Shown here: piece after piece, positions 25,501-37,300 of the stretch
Position numbering within the stretch: the first letter of the stretch is position 1
Layout of the letters: the number at the start of each line of letters is the position of its first letter
NCBI RefSeq assembly: GCF_033807715.1
Contig: NC_084599.1
Coordinates: 13,207,125-13,271,124, forward strand
Direction: 5' to 3'
Source of the DNA: Cololabis saira
Taxonomy: Eukaryota > Chordata > Actinopteri > Beloniformes > Belonidae
Length of the DNA stretch: 64,000 nucleotides
Translations under genes and position numbers: made by a program
The notes under the pieces: generated by a model
The model's database searches: none
What the model was told of the DNA's origin: nothing
Seen by the model: only the letters and a program-made list of their open reading frames with translations

Positions 25501-28500
25501 CACGTCATAGATGGTTCCATGTACAATTTACATTTTCTATTTCTGAGCACTTTGGTGTCCATCCAATACCACATAGTTAGAATTGTATGTTCAGGGGCCT
25601 TTGAAATGACACTATGCGGCTTGTTTCAAATTTGATCATCATTGTGGAACCACACTAAAAAGCAACAATATGGTGGGTGTTTAATTCATCATGACTTCAT
25701 GTGACAAGTTGAGAAAAATAAAACACATGTTGCATAAACATGTTTAAAACACAGGCGAAAAATATATAAATGGCAAAGATAGTCATTTACAATATAATAT
25801 TTTTTAAGCCTCAAATGATTTTTCTTTTTTCTTTTCTAGTTTCAATAGAGGTTGAGAAAGAAGAGATTTTGGTGGACAGTTTTAACTTTCCCAGAAAGCC
25901 ATGTGGTTTTAGGAAGTATGTTTAAACAAAGCCTAAGATCTGAATGAGTTTGGGAGTCATGGAATACCTGATAGCTCAGCATTTTCTACTGTCAGACAAG
26001 GCTATAAAAAATGCTTAGCTATTTGGGTATTTCTCAGTTCAACATCTGTTCAGGCCCAAGCAGTGGGTCTAAGATTTCACAGCACTTCCACAGGATACTT
26101 CTTATCTTGAGGTTTCTCCTACAATTATGAGAACTGAATTTGACTTTTTCGATATCCACCCTTTTTTTTATACCTGCAGCATCCTGTCCAAGACAGGTTA
26201 TTTCCTCTACTGTCCATCACAGGGATAATGCAAGGCTAAAACTGACAAAGAAGTAGTAAATCACGAATGCTCAATTTATCCCCGGGCCCCAATGGGAGCG
26301 GTATATCCATGGCTCATCTGCACTATCCATAAGCTGTAAAACAAGGGCAATCTGGTCAACCAGAGCGGCCCCCACCAGAAGTGGCGCAGAGCTATTTGGA
26401 AGGGTCTCCAAGGTGACCATCGGCTCTGTATCGCTAAAGATACAAGTTTAATCTGTTTTGGTGCTCTGTCGTGGAAAATTTACATCAATTTACGCTTAGC
26501 AGATCGAGCCGGACAGAAGTCAGATACAAGAACGACACAGTGAATCTGATCAATATTCAAAGCAAACACCATCTGTGGCCTCCAACCCATACGTCGACAT
26601 AACATTTACCTTTAATCAGTGATTAAAGGTAAATAATCTAGAGAGCCTCTAACAATAATGATAATAACAATGATGATGATGATAATCTAGAAAAGATTGT
26701 GACCATGTATGAGGATATACTCATTAATGTTTTATTTAACACCAGTAATCCTTGTGTAATACAATACACAAAAAAAGCAAAAAAAAAAGGGCAAGACATG
26801 GAAAGAAAAACAACAACAACTTTAAAATTAGTTTTTAAATGAGCAGATTACCCTGTGTGTTTTATGGGATTTCAAAACCATTGGGAAAAACTTGGGATTT
26901 CACAAGTCTAGCCAAGCAAGTAGCTCTGGGAAGTGGGACCCACGGTTGCTCTGAGGATGGAACAACACCACTGCACAGAAAGACTGCAATACTTCCACTG
27001 CTGCTGGGACCTCTTTTCTGACCTGCACGTCTGTGGACTAGGGATGGGCGGTATGGACCAAAGAATTTATCACGATAATTTCTGGCATTTATCCCGATAA
27101 CGATAAAAATGATGATAAAAAAAAAAAAAACAATTCAACTCCACCTTTGTAACTATAAATCTATCACCACATTCAGTCTTTGGAGCCCCCAAAACACTGC
27201 TCTAAAAGAATAGTAAATGCTACTAAACTACACCAATTATTACACCACTCTGGTGGAGACCTCAGCAGCAGCTGTTATATATAATAATATGTTATATATA
27301 ATAATATATCATTTATAATGTAAAATATATAATAAATTACTTGTATTGCCATCCTTTGCACTCACTTTTTTTTTGCAGACTCTTCATATAATAGATTATG
27401 TTTGCTCCTCGTCACTCCTTTTAAATCCAAACCAGTTCCAGAGCTGGAGCTGGAGCCTCGTTTAACAACGAGCTCCTCGCACTCAGATCCGCCTTCCGCC
27501 ATGTTTGTTATGGCTGATTTATGGTTCTGCGTTAAATCGACGCAGAGCCTATGGTGTAGGGTACGCAGCGATTTAACGCAGAACCATAAATAAGCTTTAC
27601 ACAAAAACGTTATCAACGGGAATTTATCGTTTTTACTGCGAGATGACAAATTCTTACCGTGGGGAATTTTTTCCCCGTTTTACCGGTAAAATATCGCCCA
27701 TTCCTACTGTGGACTGTGGGAGACAGAACAGTCAGGAAACCCTCACAGGTGAACCAGGAATTCTCTCGTGGTCGGGTAACTGTGCTGACCACTGCATTAC
27801 TATGTCACCTCACACTGGCTGTAGATGTTGACGATTAGGGCTGTAGATTTGATAAACATGTCTCTAAAACCTAGTAGTTGACATACACAAATAGCCATAC
27901 AGCTCAGCAATTTTTTTTCTTTACCTAAGTTAGCCGACCTGTTTGGATAAAAAATAATGGGGAAACCAAGATTTTCAGTGTAAACTCCAAAATGAATTTA
28001 AAAGAAAGCACTCCAAACCGTATTTGAAAACATCCTCCTCACATCCTCAAAGGGATTTCTGAAAAAACAGATCTTTCAGTATTCATTAAAACCTTTTAAT
28101 TTAGTGTTTTTTAAGCAGATACAAACATGGAGTAGAAAACATTTGACAACTCCAGTCTTTAGCATGTATCGTAAATAGGACGGTCAAAGTTAACACATTA
28201 ATAGCACGTTAACGCAAAGTTTTGTTCAATGACACTTTTTTTTTAACGGTTCCAAAGGGTTCCAAAGAGCAGTTTTTAAGCCTTTTTTCCATGTACTGTA
28301 AAATACAAAAAAAAGAAGACATACTATTTCTCTGACAGGAACACGCCCACCTTATTTCAACCAAAGTTTGCCGGTTTGAGATCAGTCAAGCATTCAATCA
28401 ATCAACCAACCAATCTTTATTTGTATAGCACTTTAAAACAACCTGTGGCAGGTCAGCAAGGGTCTGTAACTCAGGGGCTAGTGTGTTCCAGACTTTGGGA

Positions 28501-31500
28501 ATAGCTACTGCAAAAAAAACAAAAAAAAAATCACGCTACTTTTTCACCCTCGTACATGGAATCTCTAAGTGTTGGCCTGCTGAACGCAAAGTTTTGCTTA
28601 CAGAGATTCAAAACATTGCATAGATATAAGGAGCAAGGCCATTTAAAGGACAAAAACAACACAACAAGAGCTTAAAATGGATTCTAAATTGAACTGGGAG
28701 CCAGCATAAAGAATACAGGACAGGAGTGCTGTGGTTGATCTTCCGGGTTCTTGTCAGCAGATTTTGTCAGATGTTGTTTTGGTAGTGAAATCAGACGCTT
28801 GGGTAGTATAAACTGCTGATTAGTTCCTTAGCTTTGCATTATGACAATGAAATAATAAGGGATGGCTAGTCATTGACTGAGGCAACTGTCCATCAAAAAG
28901 CTATGCCTCATTTTAGAAATAAATGTACTGCTTTATAGTAGCTGATGTGGTACGAAAAGATTAACCAACCTCAAAGGTATTTATTTTTGCAATTTTAAAA
29001 ATCTTTTAAATGTTAACAGAACATTTTTCAAAAAATGTAAGCGATTAATCACGAATTAAATGAAAATCTTAAGTAAAAACAGGGCCCAAACCCCCCACCC
29101 TGCTGGTTTTTGCAGCTGACGTTGTCCTGTTGGCTTCATCGGACCAGGACCTTCAGCATGTGCTGGGGCGGTTTGAGGCCGAGTGCGAGGAGGCAGGGAT
29201 GAGAATCAGCACCTCCAAAACCGAGGCCATGGTTCTCCACCGAGAAATGGTGGTGTGTCTTCTCCGGGTGGGTGGAGAAGTCCTGCCTCAGGTGGAGGAG
29301 TTCAAGTATCTCGGGATCTTGTTCACGAGTGAGGGAACGATGGAGCGTGAGATTGACAGACGGATCGGTGCAGCGTCCGCAGTTATGCGGTCGATGTACC
29401 GGACCGTCGTGGTGAAGAAGGAGCTGAGTCGAAAAGCGAAGATCTCAATTTACTGGTCAATCTACGCCCCTGCCCTCACCTATGGTCATGAACTTTGGGT
29501 AATGACCGAAAGGATAAGATCACAGATACAACCGGCCAAGATGAGTTTCCTCCGCAGGGTGGCTGGACGCTCCCTTAGAGATAGGGTGAGGAGTACGGTC
29601 ACCCGGGAGGAGCTCGGAGTCGAGCCGCTGCTCCTTCACATTGAGAGGAGTCAGCTGAGGTGGCTTGGGCATCTGTACCGGATCCTCCTGGACGCCTCCC
29701 TTAGGGAGGTGTTCCAGGCATGTCCCACCGGGAGGAGACCCCGGGGAAGACCCAGGACACGCTGGAGAGACTATGTCTCTCGGCTGGCCTGGGAACGCCT
29801 CGGACTCCCCTCGGAAGAGCTGGAGGAAGTGTCTGGGGTGAAGGAAGTCTGGGCATCTCTGTTGAGGCTGCCTCCCCCGCGACCGGGGAACGGATAAGCG
29901 GCTGAAAATGGATGGATGGAACCCCACACCCCTCACACAGACCCCACTCTCCCGTTACACACAAGAAACGCATCATAATAAAAAAAAAGAAAAAATGGAA
30001 TAAATGAAATATGGCTGTGCACAGAAGGAATGAAATAGTACAATTTGAAATTGTAATAAATTGACAGTCCCAACTCTAAATATTTCTTCCCTTTTTTTTT
30101 TTTTTAAACTGTGACATCATATAAAATATACTTATATCAAATCTGGTTTAAATGGGAGAAGCACACAAATGCATCACCTAGGGATGTACCTTTTTTTTTT
30201 TTTTTTTTTTTTCTTTCTTTCCGGTGCTGATTCAGATACCTGAGCTTTGGGTATTGGCTGATAAAGAGCACTAATTCAATTGTTTGCCTTAGCAATCCAC
30301 ACTAAACCAGTGTTTTTTTTTCACTTTAAAAAATGTTCTTTATGACAAACAAAAAAATATATTTACATAAAGAATATGAAAGGAGTTAAATCAAATTTAA
30401 ATATAGACTTTTCACCACATTAGGGGTCTACATGTCTATTTTAATTTACATGAAATGTAACCTAGGGGAATGAATTCACATTTTGTCATTTTTCTGGAAA
30501 CCCATTGATGTGGCTTTCTGGCTTAATTCGGGGAATTTCTCTCATTTGAGAAAAACTAATTCCAGCATTTGCTGCTGCAATTCATCCATATTTTCCTTTG
30601 ACTTGACTTGGCTTTTTCACCTTATTGCTCCTGAAATGCTTAATAAGGTTGCTTGTGTTATTCTTACCAACATTCGTGCCAAGTCTGGAAACCGCAGCCT
30701 TGCATAATAAGCATGTCGCAGTTTTCCTGGTGGGGGTTTCCATCTTAAAATAAAGGCATATTGTTGACATGAAGCTAATGCTAGATGGTAAGGTCTGTCC
30801 AAAAAACTCTTGTGCCACTGCTTCTCCACCTGCTGACTAAAACCAGGAATTTACAAGACAATATAGTAAGAATTCTTGTGCTGGCTTTTAGAAGAAAAAA
30901 AGGATTGGGATTCTGTTATTAAAAATAATATTATACTATAAGAATAATTACTCGCCGATTCATACCCTTAAATTTCACTGGTATCATTGGGTATTTCCAA
31001 TGTTATGATACGGATTAGATCGGTATCATAACAACTCTGGCTCCACCTAGTCTGAAGAGGATATAAACAAATATGTCACACCATAGTGAGCTAAATACCC
31101 AGATGAAAACTCTTAATGTGCTATTTGAATAATGAAATCTATAAAATTGGGATTAAATGGGCAATAATTAAGTCTTTATAGTAGGTTGTGATGTGGCTGA
31201 CACAGAGAAGCCGAGAAGAATATCCCAAAATATAAATTAATAAATACAATTTCCAGATGTAACTGCTCTAGCTTTCATGAATAACAGTTCAGTTATATGT
31301 GTGGGCATATACAAAAACTACACATTTGAGTTGCGCTTACCATTGATATCCAGGTCTTTAAATGGGTGTTTCTCGTGACAATGTGTGATGCTATTTCAAC
31401 ATAAAAAGTCACACATTTTCAATGTGAAGATTTTACTGTGAAGGAAAGTGATGTGTCATCCCCATCTCTCTGTAGTACTGAGGGGTTTAATGATTAATAT

Positions 31501-34302
31501 GGGGTTTCCCATGTCTTCCCTTTGGCAGAATAGCCTGTCTGGGTATAACACTCTTCCTTTAAAGCAATGTTGAGGGTTCATGCCTACGTGATGCATGTTT
31601 GATCTTTCATTTGTATATACTTAAAAAGCAGTTGTGCGTCATTTAGTTTCAAGTTGCAGCTGCCGTGATTGGTGAATTCAATGACAGCAGGTTTGCTTAC
31701 TTGGTGTTGGCAACATGGAACATTACGACGTGTGTGTATATCCTTCTGAGAGAGAGAGGGAGGGAGGGAGAGCTGTTTTGTGCTTGTGTTGTGCTTTCTC
31801 AGCTGTTCTTGCTGGTTTTAGACACGCCCAGTCATGTGAAGCATGGAGAGAAAATGTAAGTCATGGGGCCATCGTGACTAATCCCCCAACTCACAATCAG
31901 ATCCCCTTTCTTCAATTTCATCCTCCTCATTGTGCCAATTCTGCGCCATTTTTTTCCCCAGACGATCTACAGTCGCAACAGGAGGAGGTCTTGGTTGCAT
32001 TCGGTTGTCGAACCACCGTAGAAAACATTCAGGCTTGTGTGGCTAGGCAGATTTGGGGAGATTACTCAGTTTGTCAAGTGACTGCAATGTTTACTTTTTT
32101 GTTTCAGTTACTGCTATGGAGTGAATAGGGAAATCTCTTTTCGTTTGCACAGTTTCCTGCTGTGTTATGGTTCATTTATGTAGTATGTAAGACCTCAGTT
32201 GGGATATCCTCATATTATGAAGAAACAAACAGTGGTGCAGCATGTGGTCAGGAAGTGGGTCTCTAAATGCTTGAAAACTTGCAAACACAAGCAAAACGTT
32301 TTGTATTCAAATTAATAAACCCCCCTTTGAGAATTGAATTAGTTCTGAGAGTTACATTATACCATTAATTCTCAATTTAGAAATTCAATTTAACACAACT
32401 ATGACGAGGATGTGGTTGGTAGGGGTTATTTCTTTTATTTGAATAGATGAATCACACTTCAACGTCACCATACATGTTTCCACCTAAACTTTACTTTCCT
32501 TGATGAGACATCAAATCAGTTACTTATGTACCTTGTATATTTTATTTTATTTTTATTTATTTATTTATAAGGGACCATGTACAATTTCAAACATGAATGT
32601 TTCCATTTGATGCATTATATTATCCATGTTATAAATGGTCTATTCATCTGACCAAAGTGTAATTTTAAAATTCAGATTTTGAATAAATATAATTAGATCT
32701 TGAGACAAAATGCAGTTCATAGGAATTGATTACTTCATGTGTTTCAGTTTACCAAGTTGGGCAGTCATTTCCAAGAAACTTCCCCAGAATTAATGCTTAC
32801 ACATAAAGGCCTTTCTTGAGACTTGTTGGACAAGAAACCAAGGAAGTGAAGCATAATCAAAGCACAGTGGGATTATTATAACCACTGGGGCAAAAGTGCA
32901 GTAGAGCTGACGTCCAGTTGCATTTAATTATCTTTATTAATCTTAAGAAATTGCTGGCAGATAGAGGCTAAGAGGCTGCAATATTTATAGACCAATATAG
33001 CCATGTTAACGGTGCACACATTGTCAGAGTTAATTTGCAAAACAAAAAAAAGATGAAGAAAGGGCTGTAACCTGAGCCACGTGTCATTATAGTCTGAAGG
33101 AGAGTTGCACACTTACACGCACACATCTGCCTGCGCGTCAGTGTTGTAACATGTGGACCTGAAACATCTTGAGTCTTTCTCCAGAGAATCGGAATGACAA
33201 CTAGGTTTACTGGAAGAGGAAGAGAAACAGAACTCATTTACTAACTATTCTGGCTAACCATAAAGAGTAAAGACTGCAGTCACACGTTCATTAACACCCC
33301 ACCTCTGTCATTCATATAGAAAACATACTGTACGTACACATTTGCACAATATTCCCAGTCTGTCTTTGTATACACTCTTGTTCCGTCTCTGTCATTTCTC
33401 TCATGACCACAAGTACATTCTTTGCCACAGAACATTTCTTAGAAAATTAATTTGCAACAAGTCTTCTTATCTACCCTTTTCTTTTTCTTATAACAGTATT
33501 ATCATAATAAATCATACTCATAAAGTGTAAATGTGCCTCAAGCCCTTTAATCCATCCGCTTTGCACATAATAATAGCACATACTCTACAGAAAGATCTTA
33601 GTCTAAGTTGAGAGCATAACTATAAGCTTACATGCTGTACATATATTGGGAAGTGGGAGATCATTATCCCAGAGCACCCATCTCATCACACCTCAAAGGC
33701 CCTCAACTGGTTGCACGATGAGAGGTACCAGTAATGCATTTATTCACTTTTGAACCTCTGCAGACTTTGCTGCTGCTATAGCATAATTAGACTCACACAG
33801 CTGTTAGACATTCTCCTTTCTCCTAGTTCCAGGGCTATTGCATTTGTCAACAAATATATTTACATGGCAACAGCTGAAAATTTCCACCTAATGGTAATTA
33901 AAAAAAAAAAAAAACACAAAAAGTCCACTTGTTTGAAAAAGAAAAAGGTATTTTGAATTTATATAAAAGAAAATCTGTTTCAAATTGAGAAAAGACATGA
34001 AAAGGGCCTAGTTTATGATTTTATTTTGCAATTTTAGAAGAGATCATCTTGTTTTTCTTCATTTCTTGAGGCAATGCAGTTATGATATAAATCAGTTGGT
34101 AATTCAGTTTTACTTCCTCATAAGATGGTTTAACAAAGAGACTTTTGAATTTCCTGGTATAAAGAAGGAAGTTAAAGGCTATTTTGAAGGGATGTTGAAA
34201 GGTAATTTGTTTTCTTTGGGAAGCTTGTGCTTCATTCGATCTACTTTAATGTTTAATTTAGATGTAAATGTTGGAATCTCAGAATTGGTTCTGAAAACAG
34301 TT

Positions 34303-34357
<55 letters not shown>

Positions 34358-37300
34358 TGTGTGTGTAAATGCGTAGCACTTACTAAAATCTGGCTTGATA
34401 TAGGTACATATCACCTCTGAAGTGATGCTCATGTAAATGAGTAATCTTTGTTTTTTTAAACAGATCTGAACATATTAATACAGACCCAAAATCAGCCTTA
34501 AAGATTTTAAATCATTCGGCCAAGTTGAACAATGATACAACAATTTTTTTTTAAACATAAGGTTTCTAGATATGTATGTAATATTGAGATTGTACATCAA
34601 CTGCGTTTACAACAACATTTTTGTCTAAAAAGCCACACATCCAGCCTTTGTCTTCAGGCTGTGATGCAATAAGGTTAGTGTTTTTGGTTGTTTCAGTATT
34701 GTAAATAAGCTCATAAATGATTCAGCCTTTCCCAATGGCCTATGATCTTACCACACACACAAACACTAGACACACATTCACAAATTATTCAGAGGATTCC
34801 CACTTGTACAAGGATGACACCATGGACCGGCGCCACTCTGTCTCTGAGACTCTGACTCCCCTTCAGTCCAGTAGAGATGGACATTACAGGACTTCACCAT
34901 GCTAGTTTGATATCATGTATTCCTGGAAGCCTGGTGCACAGTTGGGCTCCTCTATCAGCAAGATAAATGACATTATATCTTTTTTTAAATACCACAATCT
35001 CCTTATTTACAATAGACTAGCATTGCTTTTCCGTTAAGAAAAGCTGATACAGTGTCGTCATGGATCTTGTTGGTCCAAGACAACACTGCATTGGATTTGT
35101 TAAAATAGCCCATCAGCAATAATATTCCCAGAATACTCTTGTGTGTGTTTGAGTGTCTGTTACAAACACAGTAATAGTTCCAGTAAGTGGGAATGACCTT
35201 TTTATGAGGCAGGATTTCTCCATTGTGTACTGGTGGATGCATGCAAAACTTTGCAAAGACAGACTTGCAGTTAACAATTGGGCTGTCTTCTTGATCATTC
35301 TAATCAGCTAAAAATGCTTTTAGTCGATTCTTATCATGTTTGAAAACGTAGGAGTGGCTATCAATTGTAGAATTAGATTGATGAAGGAATATTTTGAAAA
35401 GTTAACTTGTCCTGAGATCTGTGTTTGCATTTCTATACCTGGATTACTTTTAGAGTTATTCACATTAGTGTTCCTCTTAGATTTTACACCTCTGTGTTAT
35501 AGATTGATGTAGATATTCACAAGAATCGGCATCTATGAAACTCAACTTTTAAAGACAAATAGAAAATCAAACAGCAAAGGAGAACAGCAGGGAGTCTTAC
35601 TTTAAATATAATAATCATTAAATAATGACCCAAACCCATTAAACATGGCAGTATGGTGTGAGGAGCAGCCAAGTCCAAAGCGCAATAGTGTTTACACTAC
35701 AAATGCGGTTGAGTTACACCATGTACAGTAAAATGGGCCTGACTGCCAGTAACTCTAGTCACTTACCAACAAAAGCATCATTTCCTGAAAGCTCCTCCCC
35801 TCCTCCCTCCCTCCTCCCTCCCTCCTCTCCCCTCCCTTCCCCTCATGTGCGCTCTCACTCACTCTCCAACTACCTTTTTGAGCTCGGAGGAACTAGTCCA
35901 CAATCACTATGAGTAAGCCCTCTATGCAAATACCTGACTGTCTTGGTGTAGCAGGAAGCATGTCTTAGACCTGCTTGCGTCTTTCTCTCTTTTTTTTTTT
36001 TTGCTCTCAAGGACATCAGAGTTTGTATGTGCGTGTTGATTGAACAGAGCGTACCTGTGATAGAGGCAGATGTATGCACTGAGCAGGAGAGAAACTGTGA
36101 AAAGGCTCATGAGAGTCCACTGTTGAGTGGAAGCCCACCAGCTGTGAGGGGATTACTTTGACTTCCTCATGGATGAGATTGTTGGATTCAGGGATTCGAG
36201 GTGAAGCGGGAGCTTATGTCTGTGTGTGCATGTGTTTTAACGTCTCCATACTGCAGCGGACCCATGTCTCTCATGCAGTTCTGGACAAAATTTTATTCTC
36301 AGCTGGGCCGACCGCTTCCCAAGGTACAGTTACTGTTTGGTTCTTTTTATCATACTTATGAAGCTGAGTCAAATCTTTTGACATTTATACTTTTGATGGC
36401 ACAGTTCAGAAATGAAAACTCTTTAAATACTAACCGTATGCTGTTTTTATGAAGAGTTTTATTGCTCTTCTTTACCAGATGCTTAGATAAGATAAGTAAG
36501 CTGTTTATTACCTGCTTTGCTTGTTTTAATTTTGTTCTTCCTTAAAGGACTTTTGAAAATACTGGGACATGGGAATCACAACTCTGTTTTTACCGTTAGT
36601 CTGTCACTTTCTGCAGCGTGGCCCATGTTGGATCTGATCAGTTATGAAAATAATATTATAATATTAGTGGTAGGTGACAAATCCATCATTCAGAAAAATC
36701 TATTTAATTTTTTTCCTTTTAGTTTTCCAGAATTCTTACAAAAAACATTTAAATCTTAGACTGAGACTTAGACAGTGGAAACTGGCTTTAAAGTTTGATG
36801 TAGAGTGGAAAGAGGCTCAGGTTCAGTCAATTCCGTTGATTATCAGTTAGAATAAATGTAAGGAGGGAATGTGAGGTTTGAATAAAAGTTTGTATTTTAG
36901 TAATTCAGTCCAGGTCCATGAAGTCATTTGCAGCCACGATCTCTGACAAATTGTTATGAGCTTCACTGGTGTCTATCTGGCACTCACTCTCAGGCTATTT
37001 CTTTTTTTATTGTATTGTACTTTAAATAGAGCTCCATTACTTTTTCCCCCTTTGAATTACAGTTCATTAAAGCTCACATTGTGTCAGTTTAAAATGTGTC
37101 TCTTATCAGTCTAATGACTTTATTGGAGTGAGGCTTGCTGAGCCCATTTACATTGAACTTCTGATAAAGTTGACTATGTCCCTACGTGTCCGCGTTTGTT
37201 ACTTCGAAGACATTTTTTTCAATGAACAAGCCCAGAGCAGTTTAGTAACCATTAATGGAAATCTGTCAATACGTACGTTCCATTGTCATAAAGGTGTTTT

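Larger units (their letters stand above)
28176..30073. mobile_element. Possible hAT element split by a LINE and another repeat
   Basis: The left end taggacggtcaaagttaaca resembles the TAGGGCTGTCAAAGTTAACGCG hAT end, and ttgacagtccca near 30060-30073 could be its complement. The interior piece gcgattaatcacgaattaa at about 29040 fits the same family. Flanking octamers ATCGTAAA and ACTCTAAA match only 5 of 8, so the outer borders are tentative. Confidence 0.4.

Noticed and set aside
31715..32128. 137-codon frame on the + strand
   Set aside because: Starts in a GA-rich repeat, has no known domain and no splice signals fitting sbno2. Not supported as a gene.
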